Below are positions 8,586 to 17,131 of a DNA stretch of 64,000 bases, piece after piece; the first letter of the stretch is position 1; every line of letters starts with the position of its first letter. Below the pieces are notes generated by a model, which saw nothing but the letters and a program-made list of their open reading frames with translations, was not told the DNA's origin and did not search any database. Source of the stretch: Woeseiaceae bacterium. GTDB taxonomy: Bacteria; Pseudomonadota; Gammaproteobacteria; Steroidobacterales; Woeseiaceae. The DNA lies in contig JAJFKU010000071.1 of NCBI GenBank assembly GCA_021773035.1, forward strand, positions 20,584 through 84,583, in the 5' to 3' direction. The position numbers and the translations under genes were made by a program.

Positions 8586-9518
8586 CCTATTTCGACCACC
8601 ACCCTGTTCAATACTGATCGCCCATTCCTGACCAGCTGCAACACCATACTTATTCCTGAAACTCCCGCTATTAATCGCAAGCCCGATAGCCCTCAGCGAG
8701 TCGGAGTACAGTAGCGGTTCACCAACGTCAACGAAGCCGAAAGAATTCGCATAGGGGATGTCCTTGTCGAATACGACAGTCTCGCCATGCGTCACCCGGA
8801 CATGTACGATCTCATTGTCCTCGTCGAACATACCCTGCGATTCGAGGAGTTCGGTCGGAATGTTCGTCACGATATTTCCGAACGGCGTTTCAACGTGGAT
8901 CAGGTTCCCGACAACTGTACCGTCGTCAAGAACACTCGGCTTTTGATAGTCCAGCCGCACTACCGTCGGTTCCAGCGCTGGCCCAACGCCTTCGAAATCA
9001 ATAACACCGGAAGCCAACCTGGCCCCGGTGTACGCGTAGACGTCGCGACCGTGAAATGTGTGCAAATCCCCTGTACCGGGTCGCCGGTTCACTGCTTCAT
9101 CGATTTCCCGCATCGCAACGATACCGTGCGTGTCCGCTACCAGTGTCAGGGAACCGTTGTCGGGAGTGACAATAAAATGACCGGCTGCAGTCTCGGCCAC
9201 AACCGATTTGCGTGCCGTTCCAACGCCTGGGTCGATGACCGAAACGAACACCGTTCCCTTCGGCCAATACTCGATAGTGCCATTGAGTATGAATGATGCC
9301 TGCCATATGTTATGCGGCTCTACGTGATGCGTCAGATCATGAACCTGAAGATGGGGATCGACCCCCAACGCGACGCCTTTCATGCTGGCTACAAAACGTT
9401 CTGTAGTCCCGAAATCGGAAAATAGCACCAGCGGTCGACGTGATTCGTCTGCCAATGACGGCGTTGCTGACGAAAGTAGCAGAGCGGTTATAGACGACAG
9501 AAAAATCATTCGAAACAT
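8583..9518 (-). CDS. Exported SAM hydroxide adenosyltransferase (SAM hydrolase, DUF62 family), copy A
   Basis: The 311-residue protein starts with a signal peptide (MFRMIFLSSITALLLSSATP, cleavage near ADES), supported by the strong CGGAGG upstream of the ATG at 9518. The mature part begins LVLFSDFGTTERF and includes IDPGVGTARKS and TFHGRDVYAYTGARLA. Asp96, Arg103 and His156 have the spacing of the known Asp/Arg/His triad of SAM hydroxide adenosyltransferases, which split SAM into adenosine and methionine. Most family members are cytoplasmic; export to the periplasm is the odd feature. It is 32 bases downstream of the TetR gene and likely co-transcribed with it. Copy B lies on the other side of TetR. 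Confidence 0.85.
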   Translation of the reverse strand: MFRMIFLSSITALLLSSATPSLADESRRPLVLFSDFGTTERFVASMKGVALGVDPHLQVHDLTHHVEPHNIWQASFILNGTIEYWPKGTVFVSVIDPGVGTARKSVVAETAAGHFIVTPDNGSLTLVADTHGIVAMREIDEAVNRRPGTGDLHTFHGRDVYAYTGARLASGVIDFEGVGPALEPTVVRLDYQKPSVLDDGTVVGNLIHVETPFGNIVTNIPTELLESQGMFDEDNEIVHVRVTHGETVVFDKDIPYANSFGFVDVGEPLLYSDSLRAIGLAINSGSFRNKYGVAAGQEWAISIEQGGGRNR

Positions 9519-9550
9519 AGAGCACCTCCGTGACAGGTTTGCCAAGCGCA

Positions 9551-10210
9551 CTAACGACGCTGCCGATGGGCAAAATCGTCTGCAGTTGCGTTTCGTATCA
9601 GGTCCAGCAGACCCTTGATGGTCAGCCGGCCTATCGTGTTTCGTTGACGCGAAAAAGGCTTGTCATGACCGACGAAAACAGTCAGTCCCTCCAATGATGC
9701 AGAGACAATGAGCGCGAGCTGTTTAGTTTGTTGCTTTGTCAGTCCCGGATTTATTTCGGTAATCAGGCCTTCGAACTCGAACCGTGCCTTACGATACAGC
9801 TCGTGCATATTTTCACTGGCAAAATCGTCGTGGTTCGACAATGCCCAAAGCTCCGGGAAAAACAGCGTTGTTTCTTTGCTTCCGATGTCGTCGACGATGA
9901 AACTCAGCAGGGCTTCGAGCTGCGCTTCCGGAGACTGCTCGCTTTGCGCCCGGATCTCATGAAAATCATCGAGATACGTTGCGATAACCATTTCGAGCAG
10001 GTCTTTGAGCAAGTCCGACTTGCTGCGGTAGTAGTAGTTAAGATTGCCGACCGTTACACCCGCTTCCGCGGCGACCGCACGCATCGTCAAACCGTTATAG
10101 CCATCACCCATCAACACCGTTCGCGCCGCTGTCAAAATCTCGCGAATGCGTTCGTTTCCCTTGGCATAGATACCCGTACCAGGTCGGTGTTTGGTTTTTA
10201 GTTTATTCAA
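9551..10210 (-). CDS. TetR/AcrR-family transcriptional regulator
   Basis: A 219-residue TetR protein. The helix-turn-helix is at residues about 25-70: ILTAARTVLMGDGYNGLTMR, then AVAAEAGVTVGNLNYYYRSK and SDLLKDLLEMV. The C-terminal domain is all-helical and should bind a small ligand. It lies between two SAM-hydrolase genes, upstream of copy A on its own strand and divergent from copy B plus the TonB receptor. A perfect palindrome in the divergent gap (10245-10256) is the obvious operator, so it probably represses both arms and itself. The ligand could be a purine nucleoside or methionine derivative; this is inference from the neighbours. Confidence 0.88.
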   Translation of the reverse strand: MNKLKTKHRPGTGIYAKGNERIREILTAARTVLMGDGYNGLTMRAVAAEAGVTVGNLNYYYRSKSDLLKDLLEMVIATYLDDFHEIRAQSEQSPEAQLEALLSFIVDDIGSKETTLFFPELWALSNHDDFASENMHELYRKARFEFEGLITEINPGLTKQQTKQLALIVSASLEGLTVFVGHDKPFSRQRNTIGRLTIKGLLDLIRNATADDFAHRQRR

Positions 10211-10244
10211 AGTGGCCGCACCGTATCACAAATTAGGACAGACA

Positions 10245-10256
10245 CACAATATTGTG
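10245..10256. promoter_or_regulatory. Perfect palindrome, probable TetR operator
   Basis: CACAATATTGTG is a perfect 12-base palindrome located 35 bases before the TetR start and 74 bases before copy B of the SAM-hydrolase genes. A second symmetrical element, GAGTTG-TGTC-CAACTC, lies at 10285-10300, closer to copy B; it could be another site or an RNA hairpin in the leader. Position in a divergent regulator/target gap is the main evidence. Confidence 0.5.
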
Positions 10257-10329
10257 CTAACGTCCCGAAACAAACAGAACTTCGGAGTTGTGTCCAACTC
10301 TAAGAAGCCTTGTAACCACTGGAGACATC

Positions 10330-11256
10330 ATGAGCGAGAACAACACTAAGGGTATTCGGCGTGGCCGTTTCGTAATGCTGGCACTGGCCCTGTCCGGCCT
10401 GGCTTTCAGTGCGGCGGGCAACGCATCAGATCCGCTGGTTCTGCAATCTGACTTCGGTGTCAAGGATGCCGCGGTTGCGTCGATGAAAGGGGTTGCCGTT
10501 GGCGTATCGCGGGATATCGATATCTACGATCTGACTCATGAAGTTCCGACCTTCAATATCTGGGAGGCGTCGTTGCGGCTGGCACAGACAGCCGCCTACT
10601 GGCCGGAGGGTACGGTATTCGTTTCGGTGGTTGATCCCGGAGTGGGTACCGAGCGGAAATCGGTGGTACTGAAAACGAAGACCGGACAGTTCTTCGTTTC
10701 TCCCGACAACGGGAGTCTGACTGCCATCGCCGAACAATTTGGTATCGAAGCGGTACGGGAAATTGATGAAGCGGTGAATCGACTCGCCGATTCCGAGAAG
10801 TCTTACACGTTCCACGGTCGCGACGTCTACGCGTATACCGGGGCCAGGTTGGCTGCCGGCGTTATTTCGTTTGAACAGGTCGGGCGAAAACTGCCGGATG
10901 AGGTGATGATGATTCCTTATCAGAAACCCAGCTTCGAGAACGGTCGTATCATCGGAAACATTGAAATACTGGACCCTCAGTACGGTAATATCTGGACGAA
11001 TATCGATCGCTCGACATTCAGGAAGCTGCAGCTCGAACCCGGCGACCGCGTGACTATCAGGATTTCCAATGGCGACGAAATGATTTTGAAACAGACACTG
11101 CCCTACTTCCAGAGCTTCGGGCGTGTGGAACTCGGGGAACCACTGCTTTATCTGAACAGTCTGAACAATATTGCACTGGCTTTAAACCAGGGCAACTACT
11201 CGGAGAAATTCCACATTCTGTCCGGCGCAAGCTGGAGTATTGAGATATCCAAATGA
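10330..11256 (+). CDS. Exported SAM hydroxide adenosyltransferase (SAM hydrolase, DUF62 family), copy B
   Basis: A 308-residue paralogue of copy A with a signal peptide (RRGRFVMLALALSGLAFSAA, cleavage after NAS). It begins LVLQSDFGVKDAAVASMKGV and keeps VDPGVGTERKS and TFHGRDVYAYTGARLA, placing Asp102, Arg109 and His162 at the catalytic positions. GGAGACATC precedes the ATG at 10330. Its stop overlaps the start of the TonB-dependent receptor (ATGA), so enzyme and receptor are made together. A periplasmic enzyme releasing adenosine and methionine from SAM, or a related halide/hydroxide reaction, coupled to an outer-membrane importer is the likely role. Activity cannot be proven from sequence. 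Confidence 0.85.
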   Translation: MSENNTKGIRRGRFVMLALALSGLAFSAAGNASDPLVLQSDFGVKDAAVASMKGVAVGVSRDIDIYDLTHEVPTFNIWEASLRLAQTAAYWPEGTVFVSVVDPGVGTERKSVVLKTKTGQFFVSPDNGSLTAIAEQFGIEAVREIDEAVNRLADSEKSYTFHGRDVYAYTGARLAAGVISFEQVGRKLPDEVMMIPYQKPSFENGRIIGNIEILDPQYGNIWTNIDRSTFRKLQLEPGDRVTIRISNGDEMILKQTLPYFQSFGRVELGEPLLYLNSLNNIALALNQGNYSEKFHILSGASWSIEISK

Positions 11257-13592
11257 CTAACATCAAAACTCGTATCATGATTCTCGGCGCTGCTTCGGCA
11301 GCGGCAATCGGTTCCGGCAACGCTGCTTTGGCGCAGGACGCGGAAGCACCCACCGAAGAGGTTGTCGTCATCGGTACACGCGGCGATGCACGAAATCCTC
11401 TCGAAAGCGCGGTACCGATCGACGTTATAGGCGCCGACGAAATCGCCTCGGCACATTCGTTTGGCGGGGAACTGGGTGAGCTACTGCAGGCACTTGCGCC
11501 CTCCTTCAATTTTCCGCGGCAGTCCAATTCAGGCCTCGGCGATCACGTGCGCTCAGCGCAGTTACGTGGCATGAGCCCGGATCATATTCTGGTCCTGGTC
11601 AACGGCAAGCGACAGCACACCGCCTCTGTCGTTTCACTGGAATCCAAGATCGGCCTTGGAACCAATCCGTTCGACTTCAATACGATCCCGTTGATTGCCA
11701 TCAAACGAATCGAAATACTGCGGGACGGCTCGGGCGCGCAATATGGGTCCGACGCGATCGCCGGAGTTGTGAACATCGTGCTCAAGGATGCTGCGGAAGG
11801 CGGCACGCTGACCGCATCATACGGTGGGCACCGAACGGACTTCGACCCTGTCAACCAGGATATAAGCGATGGCCAGACGTTTTCCGTCGCCGCCGACTAC
11901 GGTTTCTCCGTTGGCAACGACGGTAGCTTTCGGTTCGGCGGTGAATATCGAAGCCGCAACGCTACCAACCGCTCCGGTATAGGCGTGTTGCCATTCTTCG
12001 AGGACCAGACACCGGCTAACCTGGCGCTGGACCCCGCGCGCGTATTCGCAGCAGGTGATGGCGAAACTGACGATATCTACGTTTACTACAACACCAGTAT
12101 TCCGACAGGCGATCTTGAGTTCTACTCTTACGGGCGGTATTCCAATCGCGATACCGAAGGCACCGGTTTCTTTCGCTATCCCGATGGGTTCACGAGCCTC
12201 CCCAGCGTCTATCCGAACGGCTTCCGCCCGATTACCTTAGGTGACAACACCGATCTGTCGTTTTCCGCCGGCTTAAGAGGCACAAACTTCGGCTCCGACT
12301 GGGACATCAGCGCAACAATCGGCAAGAACGACTTTGAGTCCAGCGTAAAGGATTCGGCTAACCCGTCTTTCGGACCCACCAGTCCAACCACGTTCAATCT
12401 TGGCGGCTTTGAGTTTCTGCAGACCACGATCAATGCCGACGTCGTCCGGGATGTTGACGTTGCGGCGTTCGCCGGGGCCCTGACACTCGCGTACGGAGCA
12501 GAAGTTCGTTTTGAAGACTATAAAACAACGGCCGGCGACCCGGCGTCTTACGAAGCCGGTACGTTCGTTGCGGACGTGGGTGCTCAGGCAGGACCGGGCC
12601 TGCCCGCAGACAGCGTTGCCGATCTCGATAGAACGGTGTTTTCCCTTTATGCCGATCTTGAGGCTGATGTAACGGACCGCTTCATGGTTGGTGCCGCAGT
12701 TCGCTACGAAGACTACGACGATTTCGGCGATGCCCTGACCGGGAAATTGTCGGCGCGCTTTCAGATTAGCGACGCATTGGCAGTACGTGCTGCCACTGGC
12801 ACCAGTTTTCGTGCTCCATCACTGGCGCAAACCGGCTATGAGCGTTCAACGACCAATTTCGGCGATTCCGGAATGCTGGAGTTGTTCCGGCTATTGCCGG
12901 TATCGAATCCTGTCGCCATCGCCAACGGTGCCGTGCAGCTCAAGGAAGAGGAGTCACAGAACTTCAGCGCAGGCATAGTCGTGACGCCGGATGACAGCTT
13001 CAGCCTGACCGTCGATTACTTTCAAATCGATGTCGATGATCGGATCACGCTCGTCAATGCGGGAAACAACATCCAGTACTTTTCAAATCGTGTCGATACG
13101 GAAACGACCGGATTCGACATCGTCTTCTCCGGCGCACTTGATCTGTACGGTGGAGTTTTCGACTGGAGCGCCTCATACAATCAGTCGGAAACGGACGTCA
13201 AGAATCCAGCTGTGCTGGGTGTGGAAGACCTGAACACCATTGAAACCGCGCCGCCGGAAGACAAGCTGATTTTGTCGGGAAGCTGGACCGTCGATCGCTG
13301 GTCTTCATCGCTAAGACTATCCCAGTTCGGCGAGGCAACGCGTATCTTCGACTTCGGTGGAGGGTTTGAACCTGCCCAGACCTACGATTCCGTATGGTCC
13401 GTGGACGCTGAACTGGCAACCCGGATTACAGACGAATGGACGCTGGCCGTTGGGGCGGACAATCTGCTCGATGAGTATCCAGACCTGTCCAGTGACGATA
13501 TCAACTACTTCGGGCACCTCCCCTACGACGTACTGTCGCCGATAGGCATGAACGGCAGATATCTGTATGTTCGTACCCAATACGACTTTTAG
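11253..13592 (+). CDS. TonB-dependent outer-membrane receptor
   Basis: The 779-residue protein has a signal peptide ending NAALA, a TonB-box-like EEVVVIGTR at about residues 34-43, the plug domain (SAQLRGMSPDHILVLVNGKR; IEILRDGSGAQYGSDAIAGV) and a 22-strand barrel ending YVRTQYDF. Receptors of this kind import large or scarce substrates using TonB/ExbBD energy. It overlaps the SAM-hydrolase copy B by four bases, implying a shared function. The substrate may be a nucleoside-containing compound or the enzyme's product; this is inferred only from linkage. No ExbB/ExbD genes are in the window. Confidence 0.92.
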   Translation: MTNIKTRIMILGAASAAAIGSGNAALAQDAEAPTEEVVVIGTRGDARNPLESAVPIDVIGADEIASAHSFGGELGELLQALAPSFNFPRQSNSGLGDHVRSAQLRGMSPDHILVLVNGKRQHTASVVSLESKIGLGTNPFDFNTIPLIAIKRIEILRDGSGAQYGSDAIAGVVNIVLKDAAEGGTLTASYGGHRTDFDPVNQDISDGQTFSVAADYGFSVGNDGSFRFGGEYRSRNATNRSGIGVLPFFEDQTPANLALDPARVFAAGDGETDDIYVYYNTSIPTGDLEFYSYGRYSNRDTEGTGFFRYPDGFTSLPSVYPNGFRPITLGDNTDLSFSAGLRGTNFGSDWDISATIGKNDFESSVKDSANPSFGPTSPTTFNLGGFEFLQTTINADVVRDVDVAAFAGALTLAYGAEVRFEDYKTTAGDPASYEAGTFVADVGAQAGPGLPADSVADLDRTVFSLYADLEADVTDRFMVGAAVRYEDYDDFGDALTGKLSARFQISDALAVRAATGTSFRAPSLAQTGYERSTTNFGDSGMLELFRLLPVSNPVAIANGAVQLKEEESQNFSAGIVVTPDDSFSLTVDYFQIDVDDRITLVNAGNNIQYFSNRVDTETTGFDIVFSGALDLYGGVFDWSASYNQSETDVKNPAVLGVEDLNTIETAPPEDKLILSGSWTVDRWSSSLRLSQFGEATRIFDFGGGFEPAQTYDSVWSVDAELATRITDEWTLAVGADNLLDEYPDLSSDDINYFGHLPYDVLSPIGMNGRYLYVRTQYDF

Positions 13593-13673
13593 CCTGTAGT
13601 CACCGCGCCGGCGTCACACGATTTAGCAGTAAAGACAACTATAAACGTGTGATTGCCCGGCCTATGACTACCG

Positions 13674-13895
13674 CTAAGTCCGGCTGGGAGCAACCCCGTC
13701 GGGTTCGCAGCGCCGCTGCTCGTAATCGTAACTCCCTCCGCTGTCGAGGCAATCGTCAGCCTCTGCCCAACCGAGAAAGAGCGTTACCGCCCAGAACGCA
13801 AAGAGAAGCAGCGTAGCAGCCAGTAAAAAACCGAGCAGCAGAACCAGTTTTCGCTCCCAAACCGGCGACGGCTGCTTTTCGTAAGTCTTGATCAT
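13674..13895 (-). CDS. Small single-pass membrane protein
   Basis: The product is 73 residues from the ATG at 13895, which overlaps the HIT gene stop (ATGA). It has a charged N-terminus (MIKTYEKQPSPVWERK), one long hydrophobic helix (LVLLLGFLLAATLLLFAFWA), and a short acidic tail with two cysteines (DDCLDSGGSYDYEQRRCE), which probably lies in the periplasm and could form a disulfide. I do not recognise a named family. Translational coupling to the HIT gene is the only functional hint. Confidence 0.6.
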   Translation of the reverse strand: MIKTYEKQPSPVWERKLVLLLGFLLAATLLLFAFWAVTLFLGWAEADDCLDSGGSYDYEQRRCEPDGVAPSRT

Positions 13896-14386
13896 TCTTC
13901 GTGATGGCACTTCGAGTGATGCATTCTTAACAGCCTTGCTGTTTCGCGTTTTTCCGCCGTACTTATCGTGTGATCGAATTTTGCGTTAGCCCGCCGCTTC
14001 ATTTCTGCCAGGTGTGGCGGACCGAGGCCCCAATCGCTACCGGCTTGTCTCGGTACTACATGCAGGTGAAAATGAGGTACTTCCTGACCGCTTCCGACGC
14101 CGTTATTCTGGTACAGCAGAATTCCGGTGGGCTCGAACACCGCCATCATGTTCTGCGCCGCCCGTTTTGCCGCTGTCATTATCGCAGCGGCTTCCCGATC
14201 GCCCAGTTCGAAAATGGTCGGCATGTGGCGCTTCGGCACTACGATCGACTGTCCGGCTTCAAACTGGCGCCCGTTCAACATTGTCAGCGTTAGCTCATCT
14301 TCTGCCCAGACCAGGTAATGCTCTTCTGTCGCAGCAAGGATATCGCAGAAATAGCAGGAATCGGTTTGTGGTAGCTCGAGCGTCAT
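13892..14386 (-). CDS. HIT-family (histidine triad) nucleotide-binding protein
   Basis: The 164-residue protein has the HIT core: CYFCDILAATEEHYLVWAED, a P-x-K-H element (VVPKRHMPTIFEL) and the catalytic PHFHLHVVPRQ. HIT proteins hydrolyse nucleoside phosphoramidates or dinucleotides in the cytoplasm. It has a C-terminal extension rich in His and Arg beyond the usual 110-140 residues. It overlaps the following small membrane-protein gene by four bases. The exact substrate is unknown. Confidence 0.9.
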   Translation of the reverse strand: MTLELPQTDSCYFCDILAATEEHYLVWAEDELTLTMLNGRQFEAGQSIVVPKRHMPTIFELGDREAAAIMTAAKRAAQNMMAVFEPTGILLYQNNGVGSGQEVPHFHLHVVPRQAGSDWGLGPPHLAEMKRRANAKFDHTISTAEKRETARLLRMHHSKCHHEE

Positions 14387-14430
14387 GCGTCAATTCTAGC
14401 ACCCGGCTCCTGCGTGGCAGCATCTGATTC

Positions 14431-14985
14431 TCACGATGCCTCGCTCCACTTGATAGAGCAACCCATACTCGGGTGCTGTACTTCAGGTCCTGCACTCGTG
14501 GCAGCAATCTGCCGCATTGCTTCAAGCAGTTCGGGTTTACGATCGTCCGAATCGCCCATGCGCGCGTCGTCCAGACGACCGCGGTACTGCAAGCTGCCAT
14601 CCGCATTGAATCCAAAAAAATCAGGCGTACAAACCGCATCGTAGGCACGGCCCACCGACTGGTCTTCATCAACGAGATAAGGGAAGCTGAAATCGTGCTG
14701 GGCGGCGAATTGCTTCATCATCGCCGGGCTGTCTGCGGGGACACGATGATAGTCATTGGAATTAATGGCGACCACATTGATGCCCTCGCTCTGCAGCAGT
14801 TTCGCATCCGCTGCAAACCGGTCTGCAATGGCCTGGACATACGGGCAATGATTACAGATGAAGGCAATCAGTAAGCCGTTCTCGCCCTGCAGATCGGCCA
14901 ACCTGTACTCGCGGCCGTCCGGGTCTGACAGAGTGAAGCGCTGCGCCTGCCAACCGGTTTGTACTTCGGGTGTACCGAGTAACAT
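14431..14985 (-). CDS. Thioredoxin-fold AhpC/TSA-like redox protein
   Basis: The 184-residue protein resembles the thioredoxin-family branch annotated as AhpC/TSA or redoxin: RFTLSDPDGREYRLADLQGE, a CxxC in FICNHCPYVQAI, then VVAINSNDYHRVPADSP and FPYLVDEDQSVGRAYDAVC. A C-terminal cysteine (SMGCSIKW) is also typical of this branch. It has no signal peptide, so it should act in the cytoplasm as a thiol oxidoreductase or peroxidase. It stands 45 bases upstream of the HIT gene on the same strand and may share its transcript. Confidence 0.85.
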   Translation of the reverse strand: MLLGTPEVQTGWQAQRFTLSDPDGREYRLADLQGENGLLIAFICNHCPYVQAIADRFAADAKLLQSEGINVVAINSNDYHRVPADSPAMMKQFAAQHDFSFPYLVDEDQSVGRAYDAVCTPDFFGFNADGSLQYRGRLDDARMGDSDDRKPELLEAMRQIAATSAGPEVQHPSMGCSIKWSEAS

Positions 14986-15114
14986 GTTGTGTTCTCCTGA
15001 AATGGTTCTGGTTTGACGATATGGTACTGTTTCCAGCTGTCATCCTCACGTTTCGGAGATCTGACAGGACATGTGGATGGCGCCAGGTAACGCAGGCACT
15101 CAGGAGACACAAAA

Positions 15115-16074
15115 TTGGTCGCTGCCAGACTGAGCAATCGGATTCGGGTTGTCGGGCTGTTTTTGCTCACCTCGCTGCAAACCGCTTCGGGCATCGCCGA
15201 TGAGACCGAACCAGCTGCGCCAACGCTTCTTGAACTGCATATAGGCCAGCATGTCGACGGCACACCGACTGAGCGATGGCTTGACGCGGCTCGCAGATTT
15301 AACGATGACGAGAGTATTCAGGACCTGAAGTCTGTACGCCGACCGTTCACTGCTGACGAGGCCGGCTGGCTGGACCTGATCGTCAGTCGCCTGCATGAGT
15401 GGCAAGAGATGACCCCGGATCTGCAGCGACCGTTTACTGAACTGCAGCCACCGGCTCTCGTCGACGTGCTTGTCGGCAACGTCGCTGCCTCGGATGCATT
15501 TGCCCCGGACCGGACGACGATTGCCTTCGACCTCGGTCGATTGCAGAAAGTCTATGGCGCTGCAGATCTCACCGTGAATACCGACAGGATCGATCGTTTT
15601 TTTGCCCACGAATACACGCACGTCTTGCACAAGGTATGGCGGGAGGAGCGCGGACTAGTACTGAAATCACCGCTTGAACGGGCGCTGTGGGTATGCCTCA
15701 AAGAGGGCGTTGGCAATCTGCGATCGCTTTCCACCCGCTGGCGTGATTCGGACGGCAGCCTGTCGCAACACGCCGAGCAGGTACTCGATCGTCTTGCGCC
15801 AGTTTTCGTCAGCCGCCTCCACGCAATCGAATCCGCCACCGCAGACGAAGCCGCAGAACTCATGCAGGGCCTGTCGATGGGTCCGTTTGAGCAAAAATGG
15901 GGAGCACTGCCAGTCGCTCTCTGGCTGGCTGCGGAAACGGCAGACGATGAAGCAGCGCTATCGATCTGGATAGAGCGGGGCCCCTGGGGAGTAATCGAAC
16001 TTGCGCAGCGCCATCTGTCGAAGGAACTGGCGGCACAGCTGCCAGCTCCGCCGGAGTCAGCTGCCAGGCGGTAA
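15115..16074 (+). CDS. Secreted zinc-metalloprotease-like protein (HExxH)
   Basis: The start is a TTG at 15115 with GGAG nine bases upstream. A signal peptide (RVVGLFLLTSLQTASGIA) precedes a soluble domain that holds HEYTH at residues 165-169, with Glu197 (CLKEGVG) as a likely third zinc ligand, the arrangement of gluzincin-type DUF2268-like proteases. The length, 319 residues, fits. A C-terminal helical region follows. It probably acts in the periplasm. Substrate and exact family are uncertain. Confidence 0.7.
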   Translation: MVAARLSNRIRVVGLFLLTSLQTASGIADETEPAAPTLLELHIGQHVDGTPTERWLDAARRFNDDESIQDLKSVRRPFTADEAGWLDLIVSRLHEWQEMTPDLQRPFTELQPPALVDVLVGNVAASDAFAPDRTTIAFDLGRLQKVYGAADLTVNTDRIDRFFAHEYTHVLHKVWREERGLVLKSPLERALWVCLKEGVGNLRSLSTRWRDSDGSLSQHAEQVLDRLAPVFVSRLHAIESATADEAAELMQGLSMGPFEQKWGALPVALWLAAETADDEAALSIWIERGPWGVIELAQRHLSKELAAQLPAPPESAARR

Positions 16075-16156
16075 CAAATCTCCTATACAGCGATTGCCCG
16101 GAGTCCATGTACTGTTCGCCGAACGTTGTCGAATGAGCGCTTGAAGGGAATTTGCA

Positions 16157-17050
16157 ATGAGGCCCGCAATGATCGAGTTTTCCTACGAATCACCGTTTGG
16201 AACATGGCAGGTCAAGAGCATAGAACCTCCACCGCACCTGGCTCAGTTCATAGAAACGTTTTGGGAGACCAGCGGAAACGTCAGTTACGGGTATGAGAAA
16301 CTATTACCCGGAGGCTGTGCCGATTTCATGATTAACCTCGGGCCGCCACAGATGGTTCTTGACCGCGCCGGTGGCAATATTGCCAGGACGCACACAAAAG
16401 CGTGGCTTTCGGGAATTCACAGCGCCCCCCTTTTCGCCGCCCCTGCTCACAGCGCCGGAGTATTCAGGACGCATTTCGTCGGCGCCAGTCTTCGTCCGCA
16501 AGGCGTAAAAGGGATTTTCGGCATTGATGCAATCGATGTCGCCAATAGAGTTTTCGATGTCGAGGACATTCTTGGCCCAGGCGTCGTCTCAATCAGAGAT
16601 CGCGTGGGTGAATCGCTCACGACGATGGAGAGATTCAGACTAATGGCTGATTTCCTGATGTCTGTGAGCGAGGAACACTCCCGCCCTGTCGCTCAGGGCG
16701 CGATATGGGCGATGGAACAAACTCTGGCACGGTCTGGCGACGTGCAGGTTGCGCAGCTGTGCAAAGACTTGGGCGTTAGCCGTAAACATCTAAACAGCAT
16801 GTACAAGTCATGCACCGGCTTGTCGCCCAAACTGTACGCGCGTCTTATCCGTTTCAAGTCCTTGATTGACGACATTCAAAACCCGGAAAAGAGCTGGGTA
16901 CACCTTGCTGCGGTCAGGGGGTACTTCGATCAGTCGCATCTGATCAGGGACTTCAAGGAGTTTGCCGGCGAACCTCCGGTATCTCTCATCGAAAGTTGTA
17001 GCCCGGACGGAAAGGGCGTCAACTACGACGAGTTCCCGAAGTCGAAATAG
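16157..17050 (+). CDS. AraC-family transcriptional regulator
   Basis: The 297-residue protein has an N-terminal sensor of the type found in AraC proteins with a DUF6597-like domain (YEKLLPGGCADFMINLG) and a C-terminal double helix-turn-helix (VAQLCKDLGVSRKHLNSMYK; LAAVRGYFDQSHLIRDFKEF) followed by the conserved AGEPP motif. GAAGGGA precedes the ATG. The gene directly downstream on the same strand encodes a secreted protein of unknown function, a plausible target or partner. The inducer is unknown. Confidence 0.9.
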   Translation: MRPAMIEFSYESPFGTWQVKSIEPPPHLAQFIETFWETSGNVSYGYEKLLPGGCADFMINLGPPQMVLDRAGGNIARTHTKAWLSGIHSAPLFAAPAHSAGVFRTHFVGASLRPQGVKGIFGIDAIDVANRVFDVEDILGPGVVSIRDRVGESLTTMERFRLMADFLMSVSEEHSRPVAQGAIWAMEQTLARSGDVQVAQLCKDLGVSRKHLNSMYKSCTGLSPKLYARLIRFKSLIDDIQNPEKSWVHLAAVRGYFDQSHLIRDFKEFAGEPPVSLIESCSPDGKGVNYDEFPKSK

Positions 17051-17131
17051 CTCGGCCAGGTAACAAATATCCAATCGCTGTAATTCTCGTTCCAGTAGGC
17101 TGCGCTCGACGATCGTCAACTGAGAGAGCTC

